Assembly: GCA_050287965.1 (NCBI GenBank)
Contig: JBNKCX010000029.1
Coordinates: 168,024-232,023, forward strand
Length of the DNA stretch: 64,000 nt
From: CBFDBF01 sp050287965
GTDB taxonomy: Bacteria > Pseudomonadota > Gammaproteobacteria > Chromatiales > Chromatiaceae
Reading direction: 5' to 3'
The translations under genes were made by a program, and so were the position numbers. Shown here one piece after another: positions 9,656 through 18,240 of the stretch; the stretch's first letter is position 1; each line of letters starts with the position of its first letter. The notes below the pieces were generated by a model. That model made no database searches. It was not told the origin of the DNA and saw only the letters and a list, made by a program, of their open reading frames with translations.

Positions 9656-9800
9656 CTCTTAGTCTTTCTCTACCCTGGATCCGTTTGGAATTCCGGCATT
9701 TTGAAAATAGTCATGAAAAACAGCACGATAGAGATTTTATCGGCCGCTTTTCCCGATACTTTATGATATTTTTCGTGCAGTACTACCTGTATTTTACTGA

Positions 9801-9829
9801 AAATTAAGCAAATTGTAGCTTAATGTCCA
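9801..9829 (-). promoter_or_regulatory. Possible sigma-70 promoter of pilBCD
   Basis: On the minus strand, TGGACA (9829-9824) is followed after 17 bp by TAATTT (9806-9801). These match five and four of six consensus bases. The expected transcript would have a leader of about 150 nt before pilB. No sigma-54 -24/-12 element with correct spacing was seen here. The match is by eye only. Confidence 0.3.
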
Positions 9830-10119
9830 CTACTATTTGTGAAATATGGCAATAAACGGGAAATCATTTGAACCCCGTGTATGTAACTGTCGGCATCATC
9901 GTCCGTTGCTCAAGGTGGTATTTGCAAAAAAAGGAGATGATTGCCGCTTGATTATGCGTATTCGGGACGCGGTTCACGTCAGTGAACGAAGGAAGATCCG
10001 CTTAATTCGATTTAGGTAAACCGCCGCCTCTGGCGGCGAGACATGAAAGGGCTCTGCCGTTCCGGCGGGCGCAGCCCCCCTACGAAGCTGGAGACCGGAT
10101 TATTAATCCCCATGGGGGA

Positions 10120-10192
10120 TACAGAGGAACACAGGGAGATTAACAACCTGGGGTGATACCTCTCTCTGTGAACCCTTGCGTTCTCTGTGGCT
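10120..10192. repeat. Degenerate inverted-repeat pair (CAGAG family)
   Basis: The left arm carries ACAGAGGAACACAGGGAG and the right arm is a partial reverse complement (CTCTCTGTGAACCCTTGCG, then TTCTCTGTGG). A related arrangement with CGCAGAG arms is at 39979-40070. It looks like a remnant of a dispersed intergenic element; no coding content. Confidence 0.45.
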
Positions 10193-10287
10193 GGGGTGTA
10201 TCTGCCCCTTCCAGGGGCCTTCATCAAACCGTCCGCTTTGCAGGTGGCGGTAAATTTCTCAGCGGGTATATGGGAAAACAGGGAGAG

Positions 10288-10674
10288 TCAGGTGCCGGCG
10301 GAGTCGTGACGGAATATATAGTGCTTTCTGGCGCCGTAGTTCCAGAGGAACACCCCCCCTGTTGCGATAACCTTGGAAAGGAGGATGTGGAGCTGAAGGT
10401 TTTCTATCAGCAACCAAAGAAAGAGTTGGTTGAGGAAGAGGCCGACCGCACTGACGAAGAAGACCAGTTGTATCTCACGTTTCCGGGAGAATCTGGCGCG
10501 GCTTTTGAAGACGTGTCGGACGGAAAGGATGTAGTTGGTTGCGGTGGCCGCGAAAAAGCTGACAACAGCGGCGGGGAACCAGGGTATTCCGATGCCGATG
10601 GTCAGGACGGCGAACAGGATAAAGTCCACCGCAGCCGCCGCAGCGCCGACAAAGAAGTAACGTATTATGGTCAT
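10288..10674 (-). CDS. GtrA-family membrane protein
   Basis: Four-helix membrane protein of 128 residues with the GtrA/DPMS3 pattern: IIRYFFVGAAAAAVDFILF at the N-terminus, NYILSVRHVF after helix 2 and FLWNYGARKHYIF near the end. GtrA proteins are thought to flip or position polyprenyl-phosphate-linked sugars. It overlaps the upstream GT2 gene by 4 bp, a classic GtrA-GtrB pair. No third (GtrC-type) transferase lies directly beside it, so the acceptor is unknown. Confidence 0.9.
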   Translation of the reverse strand: MTIIRYFFVGAAAAAVDFILFAVLTIGIGIPWFPAAVVSFFAATATNYILSVRHVFKSRARFSRKREIQLVFFVSAVGLFLNQLFLWLLIENLQLHILLSKVIATGGVFLWNYGARKHYIFRHDSAGT

Positions 10675-11360
10675 CTGAATACGTTGTATTTTATGATGCA
10701 GTAGAGCGCTCTGAATCCATCCTTCCAGCCTATCTTTTTCCCCTCGCTGTAAGTTCGCCCGTGATAGGCAATGCCGACTTCGTATACGCGACAGCCGGTT
10801 TTGGCGATTTTTGCGGTGATCTCAGGTTCGAAACCAAAACGGTTTTCCTCGATGCGGATTCCCTGGATGAGCTCGCGGCGAAAAGCCTTATAGCAGGTCT
10901 CCATATCCGTCAGATTGAGATTGGTAAACATATTGGAAACGAAGGTCAGAAATCCGTTGCCTACACGGTGCCAGAAATAAAGAACCCGATGGGGAGCTCC
11001 ACCCAGAAAGCGCGATCCATATACGACATCAGCCTTGTCATCAACTATCGGTTTGACGATATATGAGTATTGGTTCGGATCATATTCCAAGTCGGCATCC
11101 TGAATTATGACGATATCACCGGTGGCGGCCTGAATACCTGTTCTGAGCGCGGCTCCTTTTCCCTGGTTGATATCGTGATAGAGGACCTTGTCCACCAGGG
11201 GGGAGATTTCTTCCTTTAGAAGTTCGCGTGTTCCGTCGGTTGAACAGTCGTCGACGACGATTATTTCCTTGTCCTCATAAGAAGAGCTTCTTACCGCCTC
11301 GACCAGTTCACGAATCGTCGCCTTTTCGTTAAAGCAGGGTACGACAACGCTCAGCTTCAT
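10671..11360 (-). CDS. GT2 glycosyltransferase, polyprenyl-phosphate sugar transferase type
   Basis: GT2 enzyme of 229 residues, related to dolichyl-phosphate mannose synthase. The N-terminus has SVVVPCFNEKATIRELV; VDDCSTDGT and QDADLEYDP (DxD metal site) follow. It lacks the C-terminal membrane helices of GtrB, so it may rely on GtrA (4-bp overlap) for membrane anchoring. It starts 2 bp after the UDP-xylose synthase gene, so a nucleotide sugar made by that enzyme is a plausible donor (inference). Confidence 0.9.
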   Translation of the reverse strand: MKLSVVVPCFNEKATIRELVEAVRSSSYEDKEIIVVDDCSTDGTRELLKEEISPLVDKVLYHDINQGKGAALRTGIQAATGDIVIIQDADLEYDPNQYSYIVKPIVDDKADVVYGSRFLGGAPHRVLYFWHRVGNGFLTFVSNMFTNLNLTDMETCYKAFRRELIQGIRIEENRFGFEPEITAKIAKTGCRVYEVGIAYHGRTYSEGKKIGWKDGFRALYCIIKYNVFR

Positions 11361-11362
11361 GA

Positions 11363-12295
11363 CTATAGCGTCTTCCTGAAGTAATCGATGGTTTCTTTCA
11401 GCCCGTCTTCAAGACTGACTTTCGGGCTCCACTGCAACCGGTCAGATGCCAGGGCGGTATCCGGTTTGCGTCGCAACGGATCGTCCTGAGGGAGGTCCAG
11501 ATATTTTAATTTTGATCGACTGCCGGTGAGTCGCAACACCAGTTCCGCGAGTTCAAGGATGGTTATTTCGTGGGGATTGCCGAGATTTACCGGGCCGATA
11601 AAATCCGCGGGGCTGTCCATCATTCGAAGAAAGCCGTCTATCATGTCATCCACATAGCAGAAACTTCGAGTCTGGCTTCCGTCGCCGTGGATTGATATCG
11701 GCTCATTATTCAAGGCGTTGACGATGAAATTGCTGACCACTCTTCCATCGTTCGGGTGCATGCGGGGGCCATAGGTGTTGAAGATCCTTACGACTTTGAT
11801 ATCGAGACTGTGCTGGCGGTGGTAGTCAAAAAACAACGTTTCCGCACAGCGTTTTCCTTCGTCATAACAGGCCCTCGGCCCGATGGGATTTACCCGCCCC
11901 CAATACTCTTCATTCTGCGGATGAATTTCCGGGTCACCATATACTTCACTGGTGGATGCCTGGAAGATCCGGGCCTTGATGCGTTTGGCCAGACCCAGCA
12001 TATTGATCGCCCCGTGTACGCTTGTTTTTGTTGTCTGGACCGGATCAAACTGGTAATGGACGGGGGAGGCAGGGCAGGCGAGATTATAAATCCGGTCAAC
12101 CTCAACATAGAGCGGGAAGGTTACATCGTGGCGCATAAACTCGAAGTAGGGATTAGTCATCAAGTGTGCGATGTGGCTCTTTCTCCCCGTGAACAGATTG
12201 TCCACGCAAAGGACGTCGGATCCACGCTGAACCAGTGTTTCGCACAGATGTGACCCGAGAAAACCGGCGCCGCCGGTTACAAGGATGCGATCCAT
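11363..12295 (-). CDS. UDP-glucuronate decarboxylase (UDP-xylose synthase)
   Basis: Extended short-chain dehydrogenase of 310 residues that should convert UDP-glucuronate to UDP-xylose with bound NAD. The N-terminal GGAGFLGSHLC binds NAD. The catalytic YxxxK is in ACYDEGKRCAE, and the UXS-type signatures DRIYNLACPASPVHYQ, TSEVYGDP and RTYGP-like FNTYGPRMHPNDGRVVSNF are present. It heads a tight three-gene run with a GT2 enzyme and GtrA. A divergent GT4 gene starts 203 bp away across a shared promoter region. The xylose or a derivative probably decorates a cell-surface glycan. Confidence 0.94.
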   Translation of the reverse strand: MDRILVTGGAGFLGSHLCETLVQRGSDVLCVDNLFTGRKSHIAHLMTNPYFEFMRHDVTFPLYVEVDRIYNLACPASPVHYQFDPVQTTKTSVHGAINMLGLAKRIKARIFQASTSEVYGDPEIHPQNEEYWGRVNPIGPRACYDEGKRCAETLFFDYHRQHSLDIKVVRIFNTYGPRMHPNDGRVVSNFIVNALNNEPISIHGDGSQTRSFCYVDDMIDGFLRMMDSPADFIGPVNLGNPHEITILELAELVLRLTGSRSKLKYLDLPQDDPLRRKPDTALASDRLQWSPKVSLEDGLKETIDYFRKTL

Positions 12296-12498
12296 ATGTT
12301 TCTGACCAAGCGGATAATTGATTGTTAGGTATCATGAATCCTAGCAAGAAGCCCTTCTCCAGGAAACCGGCTGATACCATTTTTGAAACACGGAACGCCG
12401 GGCGTAAGGTTGCGTCCCGAACGGCGGTGTCGGGGTGTTTCGGTGTAAATATCTTTTAAAATACCTATAAAAACAGTAAGATAAAGCGCAACAGACCT

Positions 12499-13731
12499 AT
12501 GAACGACAGAAAAAGAAAGCGTCTTCTTGTCCTTACTTCCACGTTTCCGCGATGGAAGGGCGATCATGAGCCGCCTTTCGTTTACGAACTTGCCAGGCGC
12601 CTTACACCCGAATGGGAGGTTCATGTATTGGCCCCGCATACCGCCGGCAGCGAATCCGTCGAGACTATCGACGACATATCTGTTCATCGGTTCAGGTATG
12701 GACCTGACTGGATGGAAAAGCTGGCCTATGAGGGGGGGATGCTCGCGCGTCTGAAGCAGAATCCATGGCGGTATTTTCTTTTGCCGCTCTTTTTCATCGC
12801 CCAGTATCTAAATTCCCGGCGTATCGTCCGTCGTTATGCAATCGATGTTATCCACGCCCATTGGCTGGTTCCCCAGGGGATAACCGCGTTGCTTACGAAA
12901 CAAACAACCGGAGGTTCCGTTCCTGTTCTCTGCACTTCCCATGGGGCCGATCTGTTCGCTCTCCAGGGTGGATTTGCTCACTGGGTGAAAAAGATCGTAC
13001 TGAAACATACGGATTTCCTGACGGTTGTGAGTGATGCAATGCGCCGGGAGGCCCAAAGACTGGGCGCGGATTCCGATAGATTGGAGGTCATTCCGATGGG
13101 GGTCGATCTGGAATCCCGATTTATTCCGGCCGCGGACCGGCGCGATCCGAAGACCTTGGTGTTCGTGGGGCGCCTGGTTGAGAAAAAGGGGCTTTGTTAT
13201 CTGCTCGAGGCCTTCTCGGAGTTATTGCGAGAACAGGGAGATTTCAGATTGCTGGTTGCAGGAACCGGACCTGAGGAGGCGTCGCTCAGGAGGCAGGTTT
13301 CGACGCTGGGTATAGGGCGGAATGTGGAGTTTGTGGGGGCGATGGAAAATTCCGATCTCCCGTCCCTGTATCAGCAAGCCGCCATAGCGGTATTTCCCTT
13401 CATTATGACTCCGGAAGGAGACCAGGAGGGTTTCGGCCTGGTGATTGTGGAGGCGCTCGGCTGTGGATGTGCCGTTATCGCATCGGATCTGCCGGCGGTT
13501 CGGGAGATTTTGACCGACGGGGTAACCGGTTTACTGGTTCCTCAGAAGGGGCGGAATCAGTTACGAGAAGCGATCGAAAAGCTATGTAAGAACCAGGAGT
13601 TATGTTTGAAATTGGCACGGCAGGGCGGGAACGAGGCTCGGGAAAAGTTCGACTGGAAGGTTGTTGCCGGCAGATACAATAAACTGCTGTGCAGGCTGGC
13701 GGATACCGGCTCCAAAAAAACCGAAGGATGA
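12499..13731 (+). CDS. GT4 family glycosyltransferase
   Basis: Retaining GT-B glycosyltransferase of 410 residues. The N-terminal domain carries TSTFPRWKGDHEPPFV with the acceptor-side loop. The C-terminal nucleotide-sugar domain begins near residue 215 (LVFVGRLVEKKGLCYLLEA), and the EX7E motif lies in EGDQEGFGLVIVEAL. It stands alone on the plus strand, divergent from the UDP-xylose synthase and convergent with the next GT4. Donor and acceptor cannot be told from sequence. Confidence 0.92.
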   Translation: MNDRKRKRLLVLTSTFPRWKGDHEPPFVYELARRLTPEWEVHVLAPHTAGSESVETIDDISVHRFRYGPDWMEKLAYEGGMLARLKQNPWRYFLLPLFFIAQYLNSRRIVRRYAIDVIHAHWLVPQGITALLTKQTTGGSVPVLCTSHGADLFALQGGFAHWVKKIVLKHTDFLTVVSDAMRREAQRLGADSDRLEVIPMGVDLESRFIPAADRRDPKTLVFVGRLVEKKGLCYLLEAFSELLREQGDFRLLVAGTGPEEASLRRQVSTLGIGRNVEFVGAMENSDLPSLYQQAAIAVFPFIMTPEGDQEGFGLVIVEALGCGCAVIASDLPAVREILTDGVTGLLVPQKGRNQLREAIEKLCKNQELCLKLARQGGNEAREKFDWKVVAGRYNKLLCRLADTGSKKTEG

Positions 13732-13786
13732 AAATTTCGCGGTGAAGAAACGTTCCGGAAAACGGATGTTTCAATTCATAGCCAAA

Positions 13787-14791
13787 TCAGAAGTCATTCA
13801 GTAGGCGCTCATAAAGCTCAGCATAATTCGCTGCCACCCTGTCCAGCGTGAAGTGTTCTATCACGCGGGAACGTCCCGCATCACCCATTTTCCCGGCCAG
13901 GACAGGATCGGAAGCTAAATTCCTTATAGCCTGGCAATAAGCGTCAATATCATCAGTAGGACAAAGAAAGCCGGTCTCCCCGTCATTTACCACCTCGGTC
14001 AGGGCGCTGTTGTTGCTCGTTACCACCGGTTTGCCGCAGGCCATGGCTTCGCAGACCACATATCCGAAGCCCTCGTAGCGGGAAGGGAACAGCAGTGCAT
14101 CACAGTCCTGATAAGCCTTCAGCAAAGCCCGGTCATCCAGCCTGCCCAATGATTCTATATTCGCCGCACCCGGCGATTTGCCGCCCCGCAGGCCGCTGGT
14201 GATGCTGAGTTTAAAGCCTTTACCGAGGCGCTCCATAATGGGGATGAGCAGATCGAACCCCTTACGGCGGGTGGGGTTGCCGACGTATAGCAGCCTGAAA
14301 GGGCCATCCTTGGTAGTCGGAGCATGGTCCGGTACAAAAAACTCGTGATCCACTCCGGCGTAAATAACGATCGGGTGGGTGCCGGGGAAGGCCTCCGTAA
14401 CCCTCTCGGCGGTAAAATGGCTATCGGCAACGACCGCATCCGACAAGGCAAAACTATGTCTTTCATGTCTGTAGATGCGTGTTTTATGGTAGATTGACTG
14501 CATTAAGCTGCGATAGGGCGCATAACCCATATCGTGTACACAGTGGTGAACGGTGGTTACCATTGGTATATCGGTTCGTGCAAAGGCAAAACCATGCCAG
14601 CTGTTTGTGTGGATGATATCCGTCCCCTGTGGCGGCGATACTCCTTTTAGTAATGAAGGTGCCAGTTCCAGGATGTGTGGAAACCAGTTGATCGTGGGGC
14701 TGATTCCCCGCGCCATAAGTCCGTTGGCCAGCTGCCGGGTAAAGACATCGGTGCCGCTGCCGGTTTTGACTGTGGGCAGCCATATCTTCAT
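13787..14791 (-). CDS. GT4 family glycosyltransferase
   Basis: GT-B enzyme of 334 residues. The N-terminus MKIWLPTVKTGSGTDVFT carries the Gly-rich acceptor loop; FRLLYVGNPTRRKGFDLLI opens the donor domain, and EX7E is FPSRYEGFGYVVCEAM. Its ATG (14791) is 12 bp from the ATG of the divergent GT4 at 14804, leaving almost no space for separate ribosome binding sites. It may act with its neighbours as one of three GT4 polymer-building transferases, comparable in number to WbpX/Y/Z of the Pseudomonas A-band cluster (analogy only). Confidence 0.92.
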   Translation of the reverse strand: MKIWLPTVKTGSGTDVFTRQLANGLMARGISPTINWFPHILELAPSLLKGVSPPQGTDIIHTNSWHGFAFARTDIPMVTTVHHCVHDMGYAPYRSLMQSIYHKTRIYRHERHSFALSDAVVADSHFTAERVTEAFPGTHPIVIYAGVDHEFFVPDHAPTTKDGPFRLLYVGNPTRRKGFDLLIPIMERLGKGFKLSITSGLRGGKSPGAANIESLGRLDDRALLKAYQDCDALLFPSRYEGFGYVVCEAMACGKPVVTSNNSALTEVVNDGETGFLCPTDDIDAYCQAIRNLASDPVLAGKMGDAGRSRVIEHFTLDRVAANYAELYERLLNDF

Positions 14792-14803
14792 AGTGCATAT
14801 CTC

Positions 14804-15982
14804 ATGAGGCGGTTAAGAGTAGCCATTGATGCCACCCCCGTATTGGGTGCAAAAACGGGTATAGGTCACTATATAGCTAACTTGATTCAGGCATTACAGG
14901 TCCTGGATGGTGCTCCTGATCTTGCATATTTTCTGGGAAGCTCATGGGTCGACCACTTGCCCCTGTCGAATGCCTCCTTAGCGAAACGACCTCTTCCTGT
15001 TAGAGGAATCAGCCGCACTCTCGACCTATTTGGGAAAAATGCCGCGCTCCTGAAAAAAAACCTTAATTTGTGGTATCGACAAAGAAAATTCTTGGGCGGC
15101 ATAAGGCTTATCGCGCCTGATGTTATTCATAACACGAATTATAGTGTGTTCGATGCTGATGTACCAAGTGTTGTAAATGTTTACGATATTTCCTGTTTTC
15201 GGCATCCGGAGACTCATCCGGCGGCACGGGTGGAGATGCAGAAACAGACTCTGCCCAAGGCGCTCCAGACGGCCTGTCATATTCTCACGATCTCAGAGTT
15301 CTCGAAAAACGAGATCGTCGACTACTTCGGAATATCGCCTTCAAGGATATCCGTCACGCATGTAGGCGTCGATAGTGATTTCAGACCGCGGGATATGGAA
15401 GAGATTGCCCCTGTTCTCGCCAGATACTCTCTTGATCCAGGTAACTACATCCTGACCGTTGGAACCATCGAGCCCCGCAAGAATCTGGAGACCCTGGTTC
15501 AGGCCTTTCAACGCCTGCCGTCTTCCATAAGGACAAAGTTTCCGCTGGTCATCGTGGGAATGCGGGGTTGGAAAGAGTCGAAGTTTATGCGGCTACTGGA
15601 CCCTCTGATCAGTCAGGGGTCGGTAAAGTTGTTGGGGTATGTCGAGCAAGGGGATCTTCCGCTGATTTATGCAGGTGCGCGTGTTTTCGCCTTTCCGTCG
15701 CTCTATGAGGGTTTCGGGATGCCTCCGTTGGAGGCGCTTGCAAGCGGTATACCTGTGGTGGTATCGGATCGTTCCGCGCTGCCCGAGGTAGTAGGGGATG
15801 CCGCATTAGTGGTGGATGCGCTCAATCCGGTAGTCTGGGCGGAAAGTATTCAGAGATTGTTGGAAGATCAGACGCTGTATCATGAACTTGCAATCGCGGG
15901 TCCGGAACGGGCGCGGCGATTCAGCTGGAAAGGGGTGGCCGAAATAACCTTGGCGGCTTATAGGGAGGCTGCAGACAGTTGA
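14804..15982 (+). CDS. GT4 family glycosyltransferase (mannosyl/rhamnosyltransferase-like)
   Basis: GT-B enzyme of 392 residues. The start at 14804 (MRRLRVAIDATPV) fits the family N-terminus; the longer frame from 14675 would be antisense to the neighbouring GT4 and is not homologous. The TGIGHYIANL loop, the donor-domain entry YILTVGTIEPRKNLETLV and the EX7E motif FPSLYEGFGMPPLEAL are all present. These features are typical of mannosyl- and rhamnosyltransferases that use GDP sugars. It diverges from the preceding GT4 with a 12-bp gap. Confidence 0.93.
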   Translation: MRRLRVAIDATPVLGAKTGIGHYIANLIQALQVLDGAPDLAYFLGSSWVDHLPLSNASLAKRPLPVRGISRTLDLFGKNAALLKKNLNLWYRQRKFLGGIRLIAPDVIHNTNYSVFDADVPSVVNVYDISCFRHPETHPAARVEMQKQTLPKALQTACHILTISEFSKNEIVDYFGISPSRISVTHVGVDSDFRPRDMEEIAPVLARYSLDPGNYILTVGTIEPRKNLETLVQAFQRLPSSIRTKFPLVIVGMRGWKESKFMRLLDPLISQGSVKLLGYVEQGDLPLIYAGARVFAFPSLYEGFGMPPLEALASGIPVVVSDRSALPEVVGDAALVVDALNPVVWAESIQRLLEDQTLYHELAIAGPERARRFSWKGVAEITLAAYREAADS

Positions 15983-16028
15983 GGAATTCCCGGTGTATGT
16001 GCCTTATGGCGCAGGGAAAGGAATTTCT

Positions 16029-17009
16029 TTAATCCTGCGCCAGGTGCCGCATGGCGGAATCCACCATTAACCGTACTATTTCATTGATCTGTATCCGAGC
16101 CTTCCATCCGAGTTTGGATGCGGCCTTCGAGGGATCAGCACGGCTTGCGGCCAGATCGGTGGGGCGGATATAGGCTTCATTGATATCCACATGGTCGTGC
16201 CAATCCAGGCCGACGGCCTCAAACGCTAGTGCCAGAAAGTCCTGAAGCTGGACTGTCACCCCGGTTGCAATGACGTAATCGTCCGATGATTGTTGTTGCA
16301 GCATCTTCCACATTGCTTCCACGTACTCCGGAGCCCAGCCCCAGTCTCGTTGGATATGGATGTTACCCAGTTCCAGACGTTCTTTGCTGCCGTTAGCAAT
16401 ACGACAGACGGCGTGAATAATCTTCTGGGTGACAAAACGTTCCGGCCGTAACGGCGATTCGTGATTGAAAAGGATACCGGAGCACGCATATAGCCCATAG
16501 GCTTCGCGGTAGGTTGCAACTTCCCAGTACGAAGAGGCCTTGGCCGCTGCATAGGGGCTGCGCGGTTTGAAAGGGGTTTGTTCATCAGCTGGAGTGCCTC
16601 CGGTATCGCCGAAGCATTCGCCTGAGGCGGCATTGAACAGGCGAACTTCGCTGTTCAAAGAACGGACGCTTTCGAGTAGATTCAACGTTCCGAGAACAAT
16701 ACCCTCTACCGTTTCCGCCGGATTTTCAAAAGACCGGGAGACTGAACTTTGGCCGGCCAGGTTATATATCTCATCAGGTGAGATGGAGGAGATGGTCTGC
16801 AGTACGCTCTGCGGATCGATGAGAGACAGGGACAGTATCTCAACCCTATCACGGATACCTAGATGGATAAGATTACTGAAATCGGCCTTCCCGGCATCGC
16901 GGGAGGTCCCCGTTACCCGGTAACCCCGGTCGAGCAGGAAGTTTGCGAGATAGGCTCCGTCCTGACCCGAGATCCCGCATATGAGAGCGGTCTGCCTGGT
17001 GTTTGTCAT
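16029..17009 (-). CDS. GDP-mannose 4,6-dehydratase-family SDR (second paralogue, possible reductase)
   Basis: Short-chain dehydrogenase of 326 residues, strongly GMD-like: ICGISGQDGAYLANFLL for NADP binding, the YxxxK in SPYAAAKASSYW, and NHESPLRPERFVTQKI. The GMD catalytic Ser/Thr-x-Glu region reads AASGECFG instead of ASTSELFG, so the Thr becomes Ser while Glu is kept. In an A-band-like pathway the gene after gmd would be rmd (GDP-4-keto-6-deoxymannose reductase), but this protein looks closer to GMD. It could be a second dehydratase, a bifunctional enzyme or a diverged reductase. It lies 32 bp downstream of gmd. Confidence 0.85.
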   Translation of the reverse strand: MTNTRQTALICGISGQDGAYLANFLLDRGYRVTGTSRDAGKADFSNLIHLGIRDRVEILSLSLIDPQSVLQTISSISPDEIYNLAGQSSVSRSFENPAETVEGIVLGTLNLLESVRSLNSEVRLFNAASGECFGDTGGTPADEQTPFKPRSPYAAAKASSYWEVATYREAYGLYACSGILFNHESPLRPERFVTQKIIHAVCRIANGSKERLELGNIHIQRDWGWAPEYVEAMWKMLQQQSSDDYVIATGVTVQLQDFLALAFEAVGLDWHDHVDINEAYIRPTDLAASRADPSKAASKLGWKARIQINEIVRLMVDSAMRHLAQD

Positions 17010-17041
17010 TTTGCGTCGCTATTAACGTTGGGATGTTGCTA

Positions 17042-18136
17042 CTATTCCTGATTCTGGTAAATCGGAAAACCCTCTTTACTGCAGAGCAGGTCGCGTTCGG
17101 CGAGTCTAAGATCTTCCTGCACCATCTCCGTTACCATCTCATTGAATGAAATCTTGGGGCTCCACCCCAAACGTTCGCGTGCAAGGGAGGCATCGCCAAG
17201 CAATGTCTCGACCTCTGTGGGGCGGAAATACCGGGGATCAATCCTTACAATACAGTTTCCTGTTGCGGTATCGATCGCTTTGGCATCGATGCCGTTTCCG
17301 GACCACTCCAGCTCCAATTCCAATTCCGCTGCCGCAGCATCCACAAAATCGCGCACGGAATATTGTTGGCCGGTGGCAATAACAAGGTCCATAGGTTCCG
17401 GCTGCTGCAACATCAACCACTGTGCTTCCACGTAATCCTGCGCATGACCCCAGTCCCGACGCGCATCAAGATTGCCGAGGTAAAGGCATTTCTGCAATCC
17501 GAGTTTTATGCGGGCCAGACCCCGGGTGATTTTCCGTGTGACAAATGTCTCTCCGCGAACCGGCGACTCATGATTGTAGAGAATGCCGTTACACGCATAC
17601 ATACCGTACGCCTCCCGGTAATTTACCGTAATCCAGTAGGCGTAGAGTTTTGCGACACCATAAGGGGAGCGGGGATAAAACGGTGTACTTTCGTTCTGTG
17701 GCGACGCCTGTATTTTTCCGAATAATTCCGACGTCGAGGCCTGGTAAAAACGCACATGTTCCCCCATGTCAAGAATGCGGATCGCCTCCAGCAGGCGCAG
17801 GGTCCCCAGGGCATCCGCATTCGCCGTATATTCAGGTGACTCGAAGGAAACTCCCACGTGACTTTGCGCCGCAAGATTATAGATTTCATCCGGCTGTACT
17901 TTCTGCGCGATACGGATCAGGCTGGTGGAGTCTGTTAGATCACCATAGTGCAGAGTCAGCCTCGCATCCCCTTCGTTTGGGTCCTGGTATAGATGATCGA
18001 TGCGGGCGGTATTGAAGAGTGAGGAGCGGCGCTTGATGCCATGAACACGGTATCCTTTTCGCAACAATAATTCAGCGAGATATGCTCCATCTTGACCGGT
18101 AATCCCGGTTATTAAAGCTGTTTTTTCGTATGCCAT
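17042..18136 (-). CDS. gmd: GDP-mannose 4,6-dehydratase
   Basis: Converts GDP-D-mannose to GDP-4-keto-6-deoxy-D-mannose, the precursor of GDP-rhamnose, GDP-fucose and related sugars. The 364-residue sequence has the standard signatures: TGITGQDGAYLAELLL, HGIKRRSSLFNTARIDHL, the catalytic ASTSELFG with Thr and Glu, SPYGVAKLYAYW with Tyr and Lys, NHESPVRGETFVTRKI and RRDWGHAQDYVEAQW. It is co-directional with the wzm-wzt exporter and sulfotransferase upstream and the second GMD-like gene downstream. Confidence 0.97.
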   Translation of the reverse strand: MAYEKTALITGITGQDGAYLAELLLRKGYRVHGIKRRSSLFNTARIDHLYQDPNEGDARLTLHYGDLTDSTSLIRIAQKVQPDEIYNLAAQSHVGVSFESPEYTANADALGTLRLLEAIRILDMGEHVRFYQASTSELFGKIQASPQNESTPFYPRSPYGVAKLYAYWITVNYREAYGMYACNGILYNHESPVRGETFVTRKITRGLARIKLGLQKCLYLGNLDARRDWGHAQDYVEAQWLMLQQPEPMDLVIATGQQYSVRDFVDAAAAELELELEWSGNGIDAKAIDTATGNCIVRIDPRYFRPTEVETLLGDASLARERLGWSPKISFNEMVTEMVQEDLRLAERDLLCSKEGFPIYQNQE

Positions 18137-18240
18137 TCTATTTTCACCGTAATGCCAATGGTTATTAAATCTGTAAATCGCCGGTTAGGATTCAAAAAAG
18201 ATAAGTTTCATAAGATAGTTGTGAGTAGTAATAGAAATCA

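Larger units (their letters stand above)
9656..10287. other. Gene-poor stretch upstream of pilB with repeat remnants
   Basis: No convincing coding region. The part next to pilB (9656-9900) is AT-rich and holds the candidate promoter. The distal part (10020-10200) holds a CGCCGCC-TCT-GGCGGCG hairpin (10022-10038), a copy of a CGGGCGCAGCCC...CCTACGAAG repeat (about 10057-10086), and two inverted CACAGAG-type repeat arms (about 10120-10138 and 10160-10192). It marks the border between the pilus genes and the polysaccharide island. Confidence 0.6.

Noticed and set aside
9840..9960. Possible sigma-54 promoter for pilB (TTGC and TGCC fragments)
   Set aside because: The spacing between the GG and GC elements is wrong.
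14675..14803. Longer start for the GT4 gene at 14804
   Set aside because: The extra 43 residues are antisense to the neighbouring GT4 and do not fit the family N-terminus.
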